From assembly GCA_007132825.1 (NCBI GenBank), contig SLNX01000211.1, forward strand, positions 1 through 5,443: a DNA stretch of 5,443 bases, read 5' to 3'. Shown one piece after another: positions 1 to 5,170 of the stretch (its first letter is position 1; each line of letters opens with the position of its first letter). The DNA comes from Bacteroidales bacterium (GTDB lineage: Bacteria; Bacteroidota; Bacteroidia; Bacteroidales; UBA7960). Made by a program: the position numbers and the translations under genes. Under the pieces are notes generated by a model. It made no database searches, was not told the DNA's origin, and was given only the letters and a program-made list of their open reading frames with translations.

Positions 1-302
1 CCAACCGTTGCAACACCGTTATCAAAATCATTGGCACCCAATATGATTATGAAATGGATATGGTTTGGCATGATCACCCATTCATCCAATAATGCACGTT
101 TATGGTATTGCGGTATTTTCAATATTTCGTTTTTTACAATTATTCCATATTTGGACAATTCCATTTTACGATTTACGACCTTACCCAGGAAACAATGCTT
201 GCGGTTTGTGCAAATGGTAATGAAATATCTGCCCGGGGATGAATAATCCCAATATTTACATCTGTTTGGTTCTATCCTGTATTTATTTTTGAACTGTTTC
301 AT
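1..302 (-). CDS. IS200-like / REP-associated HUH (Y1) transposase, C-terminus beyond window
   Basis: Reading the minus strand from the ATG at 302-300 gives 100 uninterrupted codons that run off the left edge, so only the N-terminal part is present. Seen: an opening like that of the family (DYSSPGRYFITICTNRK, residues 19-35) and the diagnostic block WVIMPNHIHFIIIL (residues 75-88), where H81-I-H83 is the HUH metal-binding motif. Family knowledge: these Y1 single-strand transposases cut and rejoin DNA through one tyrosine in a C-terminal helix. That helix would lie outside the window, so activity cannot be judged. IS200/IS605 TnpA or domesticated RAYT is open; the YFITICT and MPNHIHFIIIL wording resembles the RAYT-like branch common in Bacteroidota. 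The start is the first ATG after an in-frame stop at 320-318. The gene is divergent from the CAP gene across an AT-rich spacer. The family call is firm; mobility is inference. Confidence 0.88.
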   Translation of the reverse strand, partial: MKQFKNKYRIEPNRCKYWDYSSPGRYFITICTNRKHCFLGKVVNRKMELSKYGIIVKNEILKIPQYHKRALLDEWVIMPNHIHFIIILGANDFDNGVATV

Positions 303-363
303 TATACATAGTATTATTTATTATGAAGAATAATATTAAATGTAAAGCTATAAATAATAACAA

Positions 364-371
364 TATGTTTG
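364..371 (+). promoter_or_regulatory. Putative Bacteroidota -7 promoter element for the CAP gene
   Basis: TATGTTTG matches the Bacteroidota -7 consensus TAnnTTTG exactly, within a very AT-rich spacer (303-419) between two divergent genes. I see no good TTTG -33 element 19-21 bases upstream, so the call rests on one box. Transcription would begin near 378. That gives a leader of about 40 bases to the ATG at 420, and almost none to the possible TTG start at 384, which favours the ATG. Confidence 0.4.
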
Positions 372-419
372 TAATATAAAGCGTTGTGTAAGTATGTAAA
401 AAATGCGTATCTTGCAGGC

Positions 420-1361
420 ATGACAAGAAAAGTTATCTTTTTATTTTTATTCCTCTCATTCTTTATAAATGAGGATTATACAGCATCTGCTAATGCAGGA
501 AGAGATTCTGATGTTAATAATTCAAAACTTAACCGGGACTTGCTTCTCAAAGTGTTTAACGATTATCGAACGCATGGAACACGTTGTGGAAGAAAAATCC
601 ATACACCTGTAATCCCATTTGCCTGGAGCGATCAACTGACCGTTGTCGCTCAGCAATTTAGTGATGCACTGCATGCGAACAGAAGCAATCCGGCGTTTGT
701 ACAAAGGGGTGGATTTGATTTTCAGGATGCACTACGGAATGCAGAATATGATTATATGAGCTTTTTTCAAAGCCATGCAAGGCTTACGCCTGATTTCACG
801 GAAAAGTCTTATGTAGAATGGCTGATGGATAACGAAGGGGCTTGCAATCAAATTATGGATGCCGGATTTACTGAAATCGGAGTTGCCAAAACCGAACTGT
901 TCTGGGTACTGGTGCTGGCTGCCCCCAAAATCCCCCATTATTGGAATGTGGATTCCATCAACATTAACTTACTGGTTGAAGAAACAAACAGATACAGGGA
1001 AATGGGTGCCCGATGCGGAAACCAGTATTTTCCCCCGGTTGAACCTGTTGTATGGAATGAAAGGCTCGCGGAGGCTGCTCAGCTTCACAGCAACGACATG
1101 AAAGAGAATCAGTTCTTTGATCACACGGGAACGGGAGGTTCTACGCTTGTGAGTCGGGTTGAACAAACAGGCTATCGCTACAGAAACATTGGTGAGAACA
1201 TAGCCATGGGGGAGACCCAAACGGAAGTTATTGTTGTTGAGGGCTGGATGAACAGCCCCGGTCACTGTCGAAACATTATGAACGGTTCATTTACTGAAAT
1301 GGGTGTTGCCAGATCCGGTATTTACTGGACACAGGTGTTTGGCAGACCCTGGTCAGATTAG
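420..1361 (+). CDS. Exported protein with two CAP (SCP/PR-1) domains, the first degenerate
   Basis: The product is 313 residues from the ATG at 420. A TTG at 384 would add 12 residues, but the ATG gives a canonical signal peptide: Lys/Arg near the start, a hydrophobic stretch at about 5-17, and likely cleavage after ASANA near residue 26. Two CAP domains follow, at about 38-172 and 181-313, clearly an internal duplication (YRxxGxRCG, then W, then AQ in both). The second is complete: H223 in LHSNDM, FDHTG, E259 in GENIA, E274, and H282 in SPGHC. In the first, the matching cavity positions are F80, Q117, E133 and A141, so only one acidic residue remains. Each copy keeps a cysteine pair (C56/C142 and C199/C283), suggesting one disulfide per domain outside the cytoplasm. 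Bacterial CAP (YkwD-like) proteins have varied and mostly unknown roles, so I assign none. The gene converges on the repeat-protein gene. Confidence 0.9.
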   Translation: MTRKVIFLFLFLSFFINEDYTASANAGRDSDVNNSKLNRDLLLKVFNDYRTHGTRCGRKIHTPVIPFAWSDQLTVVAQQFSDALHANRSNPAFVQRGGFDFQDALRNAEYDYMSFFQSHARLTPDFTEKSYVEWLMDNEGACNQIMDAGFTEIGVAKTELFWVLVLAAPKIPHYWNVDSININLLVEETNRYREMGARCGNQYFPPVEPVVWNERLAEAAQLHSNDMKENQFFDHTGTGGSTLVSRVEQTGYRYRNIGENIAMGETQTEVIVVEGWMNSPGHCRNIMNGSFTEMGVARSGIYWTQVFGRPWSD

Positions 1362-1415
1362 ATTTTACTTGATCGTAACTCCAGAGATTTTATATGCTGT
1401 TGTGCTTCATTTAAG

Positions 1416-1486
1416 ATGATTTGCCATAATAATCTTTTGGGTTGTCGCAGAGTTATTATTTGGAATAATCATTCTTGGCAAATCAT
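1416..1486. repeat. Hairpin with perfect 11-bp arms at the convergent gene junction
   Basis: ATGATTTGCCA (1416-1426) and TGGCAAATCAT (1476-1486) are exact inverted repeats enclosing 49 bases. Nested inside are a 6+6 repeat with a 3-base loop (ATTATT 1455-1460, AATAAT 1464-1469) and an alternative TAATAA/TTATTA pairing. The right arm covers the stop codon of the minus-strand repeat-protein gene (1483-1485). No T-run follows either arm, so this is not a standard intrinsic terminator, although a hairpin that ends both convergent transcripts is still plausible. A small non-autonomous mobile element is the alternative. Confidence 0.55.
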
Positions 1487-2685
1487 TCAATGCTATCAAG
1501 CCAGTCTTTTTGTGCAAGCAGCTTCTGCACCTCTTCCTGAAGATCCCGCAATTGGATGGTTTTCTTTTTTAATGCAGCCTGCATGATTTGCAATTGATGC
1601 CTATTTTGTTCTTTATCTGCAGAACTTGCTAACGTGTCAAGAACCTGCAGATCTTCCAATTTGTCTTTCAGCAGATTGAGTTCAGCAATATCCTTATTGA
1701 TATCAAGTTCCAGTTCCTCTACCTGGGTTTGCAAATCCGACAGTTTGCTGTCCACTTTGAATTCACGTATATCCTTTTTTGCTGCAATGTGTTCGTTAAT
1801 CCGCCTGTTTAGTGTGTCAAAAGCGGACTGCAGTTTTGAAAAGAGGCTTTCTCTTTCTTCTTTTCGCATGCGGCGACCTTTAAATTCTCTTTGAACCCTT
1901 ATGAGAAATCCTTTGGTTTTTTTGAACTCCCTTGAAGTTTTAGCCAATCTGGTGGCTTGCTCAACCAGAGGACGCAAGTGATTCAACGCTTCAGTGGCAG
2001 ATCTTTCAAAGTCTTCCTGCTCTTGGCTACGCCGTGCTTTCAATGCTTCAAAAAGTATCTGCAGCTCGGTATATAGGTCTTCTCTAGTACTCTTATCTAA
2101 AGGCCGGTCCCGAAACTCCTGCTGAATGGTGAGCAGAAGTTGCCAATTTTGATGGAAATCAGAGTTGTTTTCGATTTGTTCAGCGGCGTTTTCCAATCTT
2201 TGCTCAATAAAACGTTTGTTTTCAGCTGATTTGGAAAGAATTTCATCATGGGCCGTTTTGCGCCGTTTTTTTACAATATCAAAAAGTTCCTGGAGGGCAG
2301 AATAAAGCGTTTCCCGCTCATCTGACCGCATCCTGCGTCCACGAAAATCATCCTGCAGATCAATCAGCTTTTGCCATGCGGCTTCGGTTTCATTCAGATT
2401 TTCCTCTATATATTCAATACAGGCATGGAGTCTGGCCTTGAGATGCAGATTGTTTTCATCTGCTTCCTTTTCAAAAGCTTCCTGATCTTTTTCCTGTAAG
2501 ATTCTTATCTGATCAAAGATCTGTTGAATGAGCACTTTTATTTCAGTAAGCTCTGCCTGATCAAGGTCAGCATTGTGTAATTCGCGCTGCAGATCTATCA
2601 ACTTGTGTCTGGTGTCTTTGAAATTATGAACCTGCAGCTGATATTGCAAAAACTCCAGCCTTTTTCTAAATCCAGCAAATGACAT
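1483..2685 (-). CDS. Cytoplasmic helical protein: four 77-78-residue repeats and a coiled-coil tail
   Basis: The 400 residues contain no signal peptide or membrane segment and are almost wholly charged and helical. Four copies of one unit lie in tandem. The helix LIDLQ-type motif occurs at residues 29, 107, 184 and 261, and the LQ-x-x-F(D/E) helix centres on F57, F135, F212 and F289, giving a period of 78, 77, 77. Copies 2 and 4 share the linker FxGRRMR (114-120 and 268-274) before a (D/E)ERE(T/S)L(Y/F) helix; copy 3 has FRDRPLDKSTREDLY; copy 1 is the most divergent. Residues about 313-400 form a leucine-rich coiled coil. The spacing and wording of the unit recall DUF349, but that is a distant resemblance I cannot confirm, and copy number and length differ from usual DUF349 proteins. 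Structural or scaffold roles are possible; no catalytic motif is visible. The ATG at 2685 lies 32 bp after the upstream gene's stop, indicating cotranscription. Confidence 0.85.
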   Translation of the reverse strand: MSFAGFRKRLEFLQYQLQVHNFKDTRHKLIDLQRELHNADLDQAELTEIKVLIQQIFDQIRILQEKDQEAFEKEADENNLHLKARLHACIEYIEENLNETEAAWQKLIDLQDDFRGRRMRSDERETLYSALQELFDIVKKRRKTAHDEILSKSAENKRFIEQRLENAAEQIENNSDFHQNWQLLLTIQQEFRDRPLDKSTREDLYTELQILFEALKARRSQEQEDFERSATEALNHLRPLVEQATRLAKTSREFKKTKGFLIRVQREFKGRRMRKEERESLFSKLQSAFDTLNRRINEHIAAKKDIREFKVDSKLSDLQTQVEELELDINKDIAELNLLKDKLEDLQVLDTLASSADKEQNRHQLQIMQAALKKKTIQLRDLQEEVQKLLAQKDWLDSIE

Positions 2686-2717
2686 AATTCTTGTTTCTAA
2701 TATGCAAGCAGAAACCC

Positions 2718-3341
2718 TTAATCCGCTACAATATTTTTGGTGATATCAAATGCCCCCTCAAACAGCAGTTCCTCCTGATAGCGCAGCTGATAACTAAATG
2801 TCGACAGGTCTTCCGACAAGAACACCCGCCAAACGGCATCACAAGATGTGGGAATCAGCTCGCAAGTGTAATCATCAGCCGGAAAGCTTTGCAAAAGGGA
2901 CGTTCCCTGGCCATCTGCATAACCACCATACATCGTAATGTCCTCAGGTGTGCCATCTTCGTAACGGTGATCGTGCCGAAAACGCAGTCTGCCTTCCTCA
3001 ACAAGAAACATCCAGGTGCGGGAGCGGTCGTCATCGAGGTGGAATGGCACGTAAACGCGATCATCTTCACAAACGGTTACGTGCATCACAAAGTTTTTAT
3101 CTGCCCAGCTTTCGCGCCCTTCAGCAATGAAGGTTTCCTTCCCGGCAAATGTTTGTCCGCAAAGCTGTGCGATGTTGTTCAGGAATGCGCGCTCCTGGGT
3201 ATTCACAAGTTCAGAACCTACAACGGGGATCCCGATCTCGCTGACCGGTTCAACCGTATGTCTGCTGCGCTGCAGAAATAAGATGCCTATGATCACGGCA
3301 GAAATCAGCAACAGCAACCAAATTTCAGCGTATTTTTTCAT
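2718..3341 (-). CDS. Membrane-anchored conserved protein of unknown function
   Basis: The product is 207 residues. One hydrophobic segment (about residues 7-23) follows MKK near the start, with no lipobox and no evident cleavage site, so an N-terminal anchor with the rest in the periplasm is most likely. The soluble part has four cysteines (C61, C91, C160, C167), allowing two disulfides, and three conspicuous motifs: PFHLDDDRSRTWMF (99-112), RFRHDHRYEDG (120-130) and TMYGGYAD (136-143). From memory, similar RTW..., LKHDHRHEDG and TMYGG strings occur in uncharacterised exported proteins of several Gram-negative groups, so I consider the family conserved but unnamed. The dense His/Asp/Arg cluster could bind a metal or an anionic ligand; that is speculation. 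It is the first gene of a probable two-gene unit with the repeat protein. Upstream, TAGTTTTA (minus, 3390-3383) is a one-mismatch match to the -7 consensus. Confidence 0.85.
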   Translation of the reverse strand: MKKYAEIWLLLLISAVIIGILFLQRSRHTVEPVSEIGIPVVGSELVNTQERAFLNNIAQLCGQTFAGKETFIAEGRESWADKNFVMHVTVCEDDRVYVPFHLDDDRSRTWMFLVEEGRLRFRHDHRYEDGTPEDITMYGGYADGQGTSLLQSFPADDYTCELIPTSCDAVWRVFLSEDLSTFSYQLRYQEELLFEGAFDITKNIVAD

Positions 3342-3434
3342 GGAGAATGTTTTTGGTTTGGTAACGATTCGTTTTTCTACTGTAAAACTACGAAATAAGA
3401 TTGAGATTAAGAGGTTGAGAAGTTTAGACCTGTA

Positions 3435-3454
3435 ACACAGGGCTTGACCTGTGT
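3435..3454. repeat. Inverted repeat ACACAGG / CCTGTGT in divergent spacer
   Basis: Perfect 7-bp arms (3435-3441 and 3448-3454) enclose a 6-base loop. GACCTGT also occurs twice as a direct repeat (3427-3433 and 3446-3452), the second copy overlapping the right arm. It lies between the divergent genes at 3341 and 3623. It could be an operator or a remnant of a dispersed repeat; no T-run follows, so a terminator is unlikely. Confidence 0.4.
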
Positions 3455-3478
3455 ACCAAAATATTAAAACCTTTGATC

Positions 3479-3511
3479 AACCAATGAACCAAATCAACCA
3501 ATCAACCAATG
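3479..3511. repeat. Short tandem AACCAAT-type repeat
   Basis: Four near-identical 8-base units (AACCAATG, AACCAAAT, AACCAATC, AACCAATG) start about every 8-9 bases, with TCAACCAATGA present exactly at 3477-3487 and 3502-3512. The tract is C-rich on one strand in an otherwise AT-rich spacer. It may be slippage-generated sequence or a cluster of protein-binding sites. It does not have the spacer and repeat lengths of a CRISPR. Confidence 0.5.
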
Positions 3512-3578
3512 AGCCATAATGTTTATTTATTATTAGAATAAATTAAACAAAACTGGATAAACATGGTTATATGTATAG

Positions 3579-3600
3579 ATTGATCAATATGATAATATCA
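3579..3600. promoter_or_regulatory. Adjacent palindromes upstream of the small exported protein
   Basis: ATTGATCAAT (3579-3588) is a perfect 10-bp palindrome. One base later comes TGATAATATCA (3590-3600), with 5-bp arms around one base. They end 22 bases before the ATG at 3623, a position suited to an operator or to a leader-RNA structure. In DNA this AT-rich short palindromes arise by chance, so the call is weak. Confidence 0.25.
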
Positions 3601-3622
3601 AATAATTACAAACATATAAAAA

Positions 3623-3919
3623 ATGAGAATTATGAAAAGAAAGATGATTATTTCAGCAATAGCAGTTACTTTAAGTGTCAGTGGATTAATGGCAAACCAA
3701 TCGGAATCAGTCCTTACATTCTGGAATGTTGCGGGTGAGAAGCTCATCCAGCCCGTAATGGTGGAAGAGCAAGTTGAAGAGTTACCTCATGAAGTTCGCT
3801 GTGAGTTTGAGCGTCTTCGCAATAATGGCGCTCACCAAATATTTGACATCAGTGAACTGATGCGTCCGGAAGAGGAAGAAGAATTACCCTACTTTATCGA
3901 AAGCATGCTACAATCCTAA
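3623..3919 (+). CDS. Small acidic exported protein of unknown function
   Basis: The product is 98 residues. The N-terminus is a clear Sec signal peptide: MRIMKRKM supplies the positive charge, residues 9-20 are hydrophobic, and GLMA-NQ around residues 21-26 offers a signal peptidase I site, leaving a mature chain of about 74 residues. An in-frame ATG at 3632 would equally serve as start (MKRKMIIS); I keep the first because an A-rich stretch, the usual Bacteroidota start context, directly precedes it. The mature part is acidic, with EEQVEELPHE (48-57) and an RPEEEEELPYF segment (81-91). Its single cysteine (C60) is not in a lipobox, so it is not a lipoprotein. I recognise no domain. A monocistronic gene is likely: it has a leader spacer of its own, and a strong terminator follows 51 bases after the stop. 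The signal peptide, length and terminator argue for a real gene despite its size. Confidence 0.75.
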   Translation: MRIMKRKMIISAIAVTLSVSGLMANQSESVLTFWNVAGEKLIQPVMVEEQVEELPHEVRCEFERLRNNGAHQIFDISELMRPEEEEELPYFIESMLQS

Positions 3920-3970
3920 AGCTGTCATTAAAAATTATTAGAACAAAAATATTTCCCCTTTTAAAGCAAG

Positions 3971-4004
3971 GCCCGTGGTATAAACTGCGGGTCTTTTGTT
4001 TTTT
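3971..4004 (+). terminator. Intrinsic terminator of the small exported-protein gene
   Basis: GCCCGTGGT (3971-3979) pairs with ACTGCGGGT (3984-3992) as a 9-bp RNA stem including three G-U pairs, closed by the loop ATAA. A T-rich tract (CTTTTGTTTTTT, 3993-4004) follows at once on the plus strand. It is unidirectional: no T-run lies on the other side. Confidence 0.85.
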
Positions 4005-4127
4005 GATGATCCATTCATAAAAACAATAAATACTCTTGAGTCTTCCGCACGCATTTGTCTATGTTTTATAACAAACTGTAAATTTGGTATTTATTTTTGG
4101 TTTTGGACAGCCCAAGTGCTGTGCTTA

Positions 4128-4151
4128 CAGGTTTATTGGTGGTTAAACCTG
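4128..4151. repeat. Hairpin CAGGTTTA / TAAACCTG beyond the ZIP gene
   Basis: Perfect 8-bp arms (4128-4135 and 4144-4151) enclose an 8-base loop. The right arm shares two bases with the next hairpin (4150-4175), so the two cannot be fully formed together without sharing ends. It lies about 65-90 bases downstream of the ZIP transporter stop and in the opposite orientation to the plus-strand gene before it. Confidence 0.45.
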
Positions 4152-4175
4152 CAGGCCGGCCAAGTCCGGCCTGCA
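4150..4175 (-). terminator. GC-rich perfect hairpin beyond the ZIP gene, possible terminator
   Basis: TGCAGGCCGG (4150-4159) and CCGGCCTGCA (4166-4175) are a perfect 10-bp inverted repeat around a 6-base loop, the most GC-rich spot in the spacer. It lies 40 bases beyond the ZIP stop codon and would form in that gene's transcript. No T-run follows on the minus strand, so it may be a 3'-end stabiliser or a dispersed palindrome rather than a true intrinsic terminator. Confidence 0.45.
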
Positions 4176-4214
4176 CCAAGACGCATGCCGCCTTTTTGCC
4201 TTAAAATGAATAAG

Positions 4215-5027
4215 TTAGCCCAAGGCAACATCCAGCGTCATCATAACGGCAAAGCCAAGGATCATTCCAATGGTAGCCAGATCGCCTTCGGCGCCAACCT
4301 GCGATTCGGGGATCAGTTCCCTGGCTACTACATAGACCATGGCTCCTGCAGCAAAAGCAAGTGCAAAGGGAAGGATGGGAGAGATGTAGATGACCAGAAG
4401 AGCACCGGCAACACCGGCAATAGGCTCAACAATTCCCGACAACTGTCCGTAATTAAATGCTTTTAAACGGGAATAACCTTCCCTTCGCAATGGAAGGGAA
4501 ACAGCCGCACCCTCCGGGATATTCTGGATACCAATACCTATGGTTAATGCAATGGCACCTGCAAGCAGCGCCGGATCAGGGTTTGCTGACAAGGCACCAA
4601 AAGCAACGCCGATAGCAAGGCCTTCCGGAATGTTATGAAGGGTGATGGCAAAAATCAACATAAAACTCCTTTGCCACGATGATCGTGTTTGAGTGGCTTT
4701 ATCGGTCATCATCCTTTTGTAAAATAAGGGAAGCGATTTTTCTATCAGCATCACAAACCCTGCACCAAGAATGAAACCCGAGACGGCTGGCATCCACTTG
4801 ATCATTCCCCGGTCTTCAGCCATTGCAATGGCCGGGTCAAGCAGCGACCAGAAGCTGGCAGCCAGCATTACCCCGGCTGCAAAACCCAGCATCATGTTCA
4901 GGAGCTTTTTATTGTTCCTCTGGAAGAAAAATACCAAAAAAGCGCCTGCAGCGGTAGTAAGCCACGTAAAAATGGTCCCAAAGAGTGCCAGGTGAATGGG
5001 ATTATATTCTATTAAATAGTCGAACAT
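4215..5027 (-). CDS. ZIP-family divalent metal transporter, GufA type
   Basis: This 270-residue inner-membrane protein has about eight hydrophobic segments, the usual size and topology for bacterial ZIP transporters, which carry Zn2+ and related divalent cations into the cytoplasm. The two signature helices are present: HNIPEG (131-136) and QNIPEG (168-173), whose His, Asn and Glu residues form the binuclear metal site. Further marks are YGQLSG followed by EP (193-202) and ELIPES (237-242). Glutamine in place of histidine in the second signature, together with the PLRREG stretch, points to the GufA/ZIP11 branch rather than to ZupT; the metal cannot be told from sequence. The loop between helices 3 and 4 is short and lacks the His-rich cluster of many ZIPs. 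The ATG at 5027 has a -7 box about 50 bases upstream. I see no Zur-like operator. It is probably transcribed alone, since the rhodopsin gene upstream ends in its own terminator. Confidence 0.93.
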   Translation of the reverse strand: MFDYLIEYNPIHLALFGTIFTWLTTAAGAFLVFFFQRNNKKLLNMMLGFAAGVMLAASFWSLLDPAIAMAEDRGMIKWMPAVSGFILGAGFVMLIEKSLPLFYKRMMTDKATQTRSSWQRSFMLIFAITLHNIPEGLAIGVAFGALSANPDPALLAGAIALTIGIGIQNIPEGAAVSLPLRREGYSRLKAFNYGQLSGIVEPIAGVAGALLVIYISPILPFALAFAAGAMVYVVARELIPESQVGAEGDLATIGMILGFAVMMTLDVALG

Positions 5028-5079
5028 TAAGAAGATTAATAAAAAGTCTTATTCTTTTATACTTGTTAATATTTTTTTA

Positions 5080-5087
5080 CAAATGTA
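5080..5087 (-). promoter_or_regulatory. Putative Bacteroidota -7 promoter element for the ZIP gene
   Basis: On the minus strand TACATTTG (5087-5080) matches TAnnTTTG exactly. It lies between the rhodopsin terminator and the ZIP start codon, with an expected start site near 5073 and a leader of about 45 bases. I see no convincing -33 TTTG element. Confidence 0.45.
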
Positions 5088-5110
5088 CATGAATTTACCC
5101 TTTCTTTATA

Positions 5111-5145
5111 ATAAAAAAGCCACTCGCACTAAATTGGCAAGTGGC
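5111..5145 (-). terminator. Intrinsic terminator of the rhodopsin gene
   Basis: On the minus strand GCCACTTGC (5145-5137) pairs with GCGAGTGGC (5127-5119) as a 9-bp stem with one G-U pair and a 9-base loop, followed directly by six T residues (5118-5113). It begins 25 bases after the rhodopsin stop codon and separates that gene from the ZIP gene. Confidence 0.88.
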
Positions 5146-5170
5146 CTCTACTTCTAATAAAGAAAATTGC

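Noticed and set aside
31..246. Plus-strand open frame of 71 codons
   Set aside because: It lies antisense to the transposase frame, starts with TTG and has no recognisable composition; the minus-strand frame carries clear family motifs.
384..419. TTG start adding 12 residues to the CAP protein
   Set aside because: It would put polar residues ahead of a good signal peptide and leave almost no leader after the -7 box at 364-371; the ATG at 420 fits both.
969..1265. Minus-strand 98-codon frame within the CAP gene
   Set aside because: It lies wholly inside the coding sequence of an obvious domain protein and has no motif of its own.
2691..3281. Plus-strand 196-codon frame opposite the membrane-anchored protein
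   Set aside because: It is antisense to a frame with an N-terminal anchor and conserved motifs, and its residues show no domain pattern.
3475..3515. Possible CRISPR array
   Set aside because: The repeat units are about 8 bases with no unique spacers, far from CRISPR dimensions, and no cas gene is present.
3996..4466. Plus-strand 156-codon frame
   Set aside because: It begins inside the terminator T-run, runs through the two hairpins and then antisense to the ZIP gene; its composition is not protein-like.
4215..5027. Glutamine in the second ZIP signature as a disabling change
   Set aside because: QNIPEG is, to my knowledge, the normal form in the GufA branch, so it marks the subfamily rather than damage.
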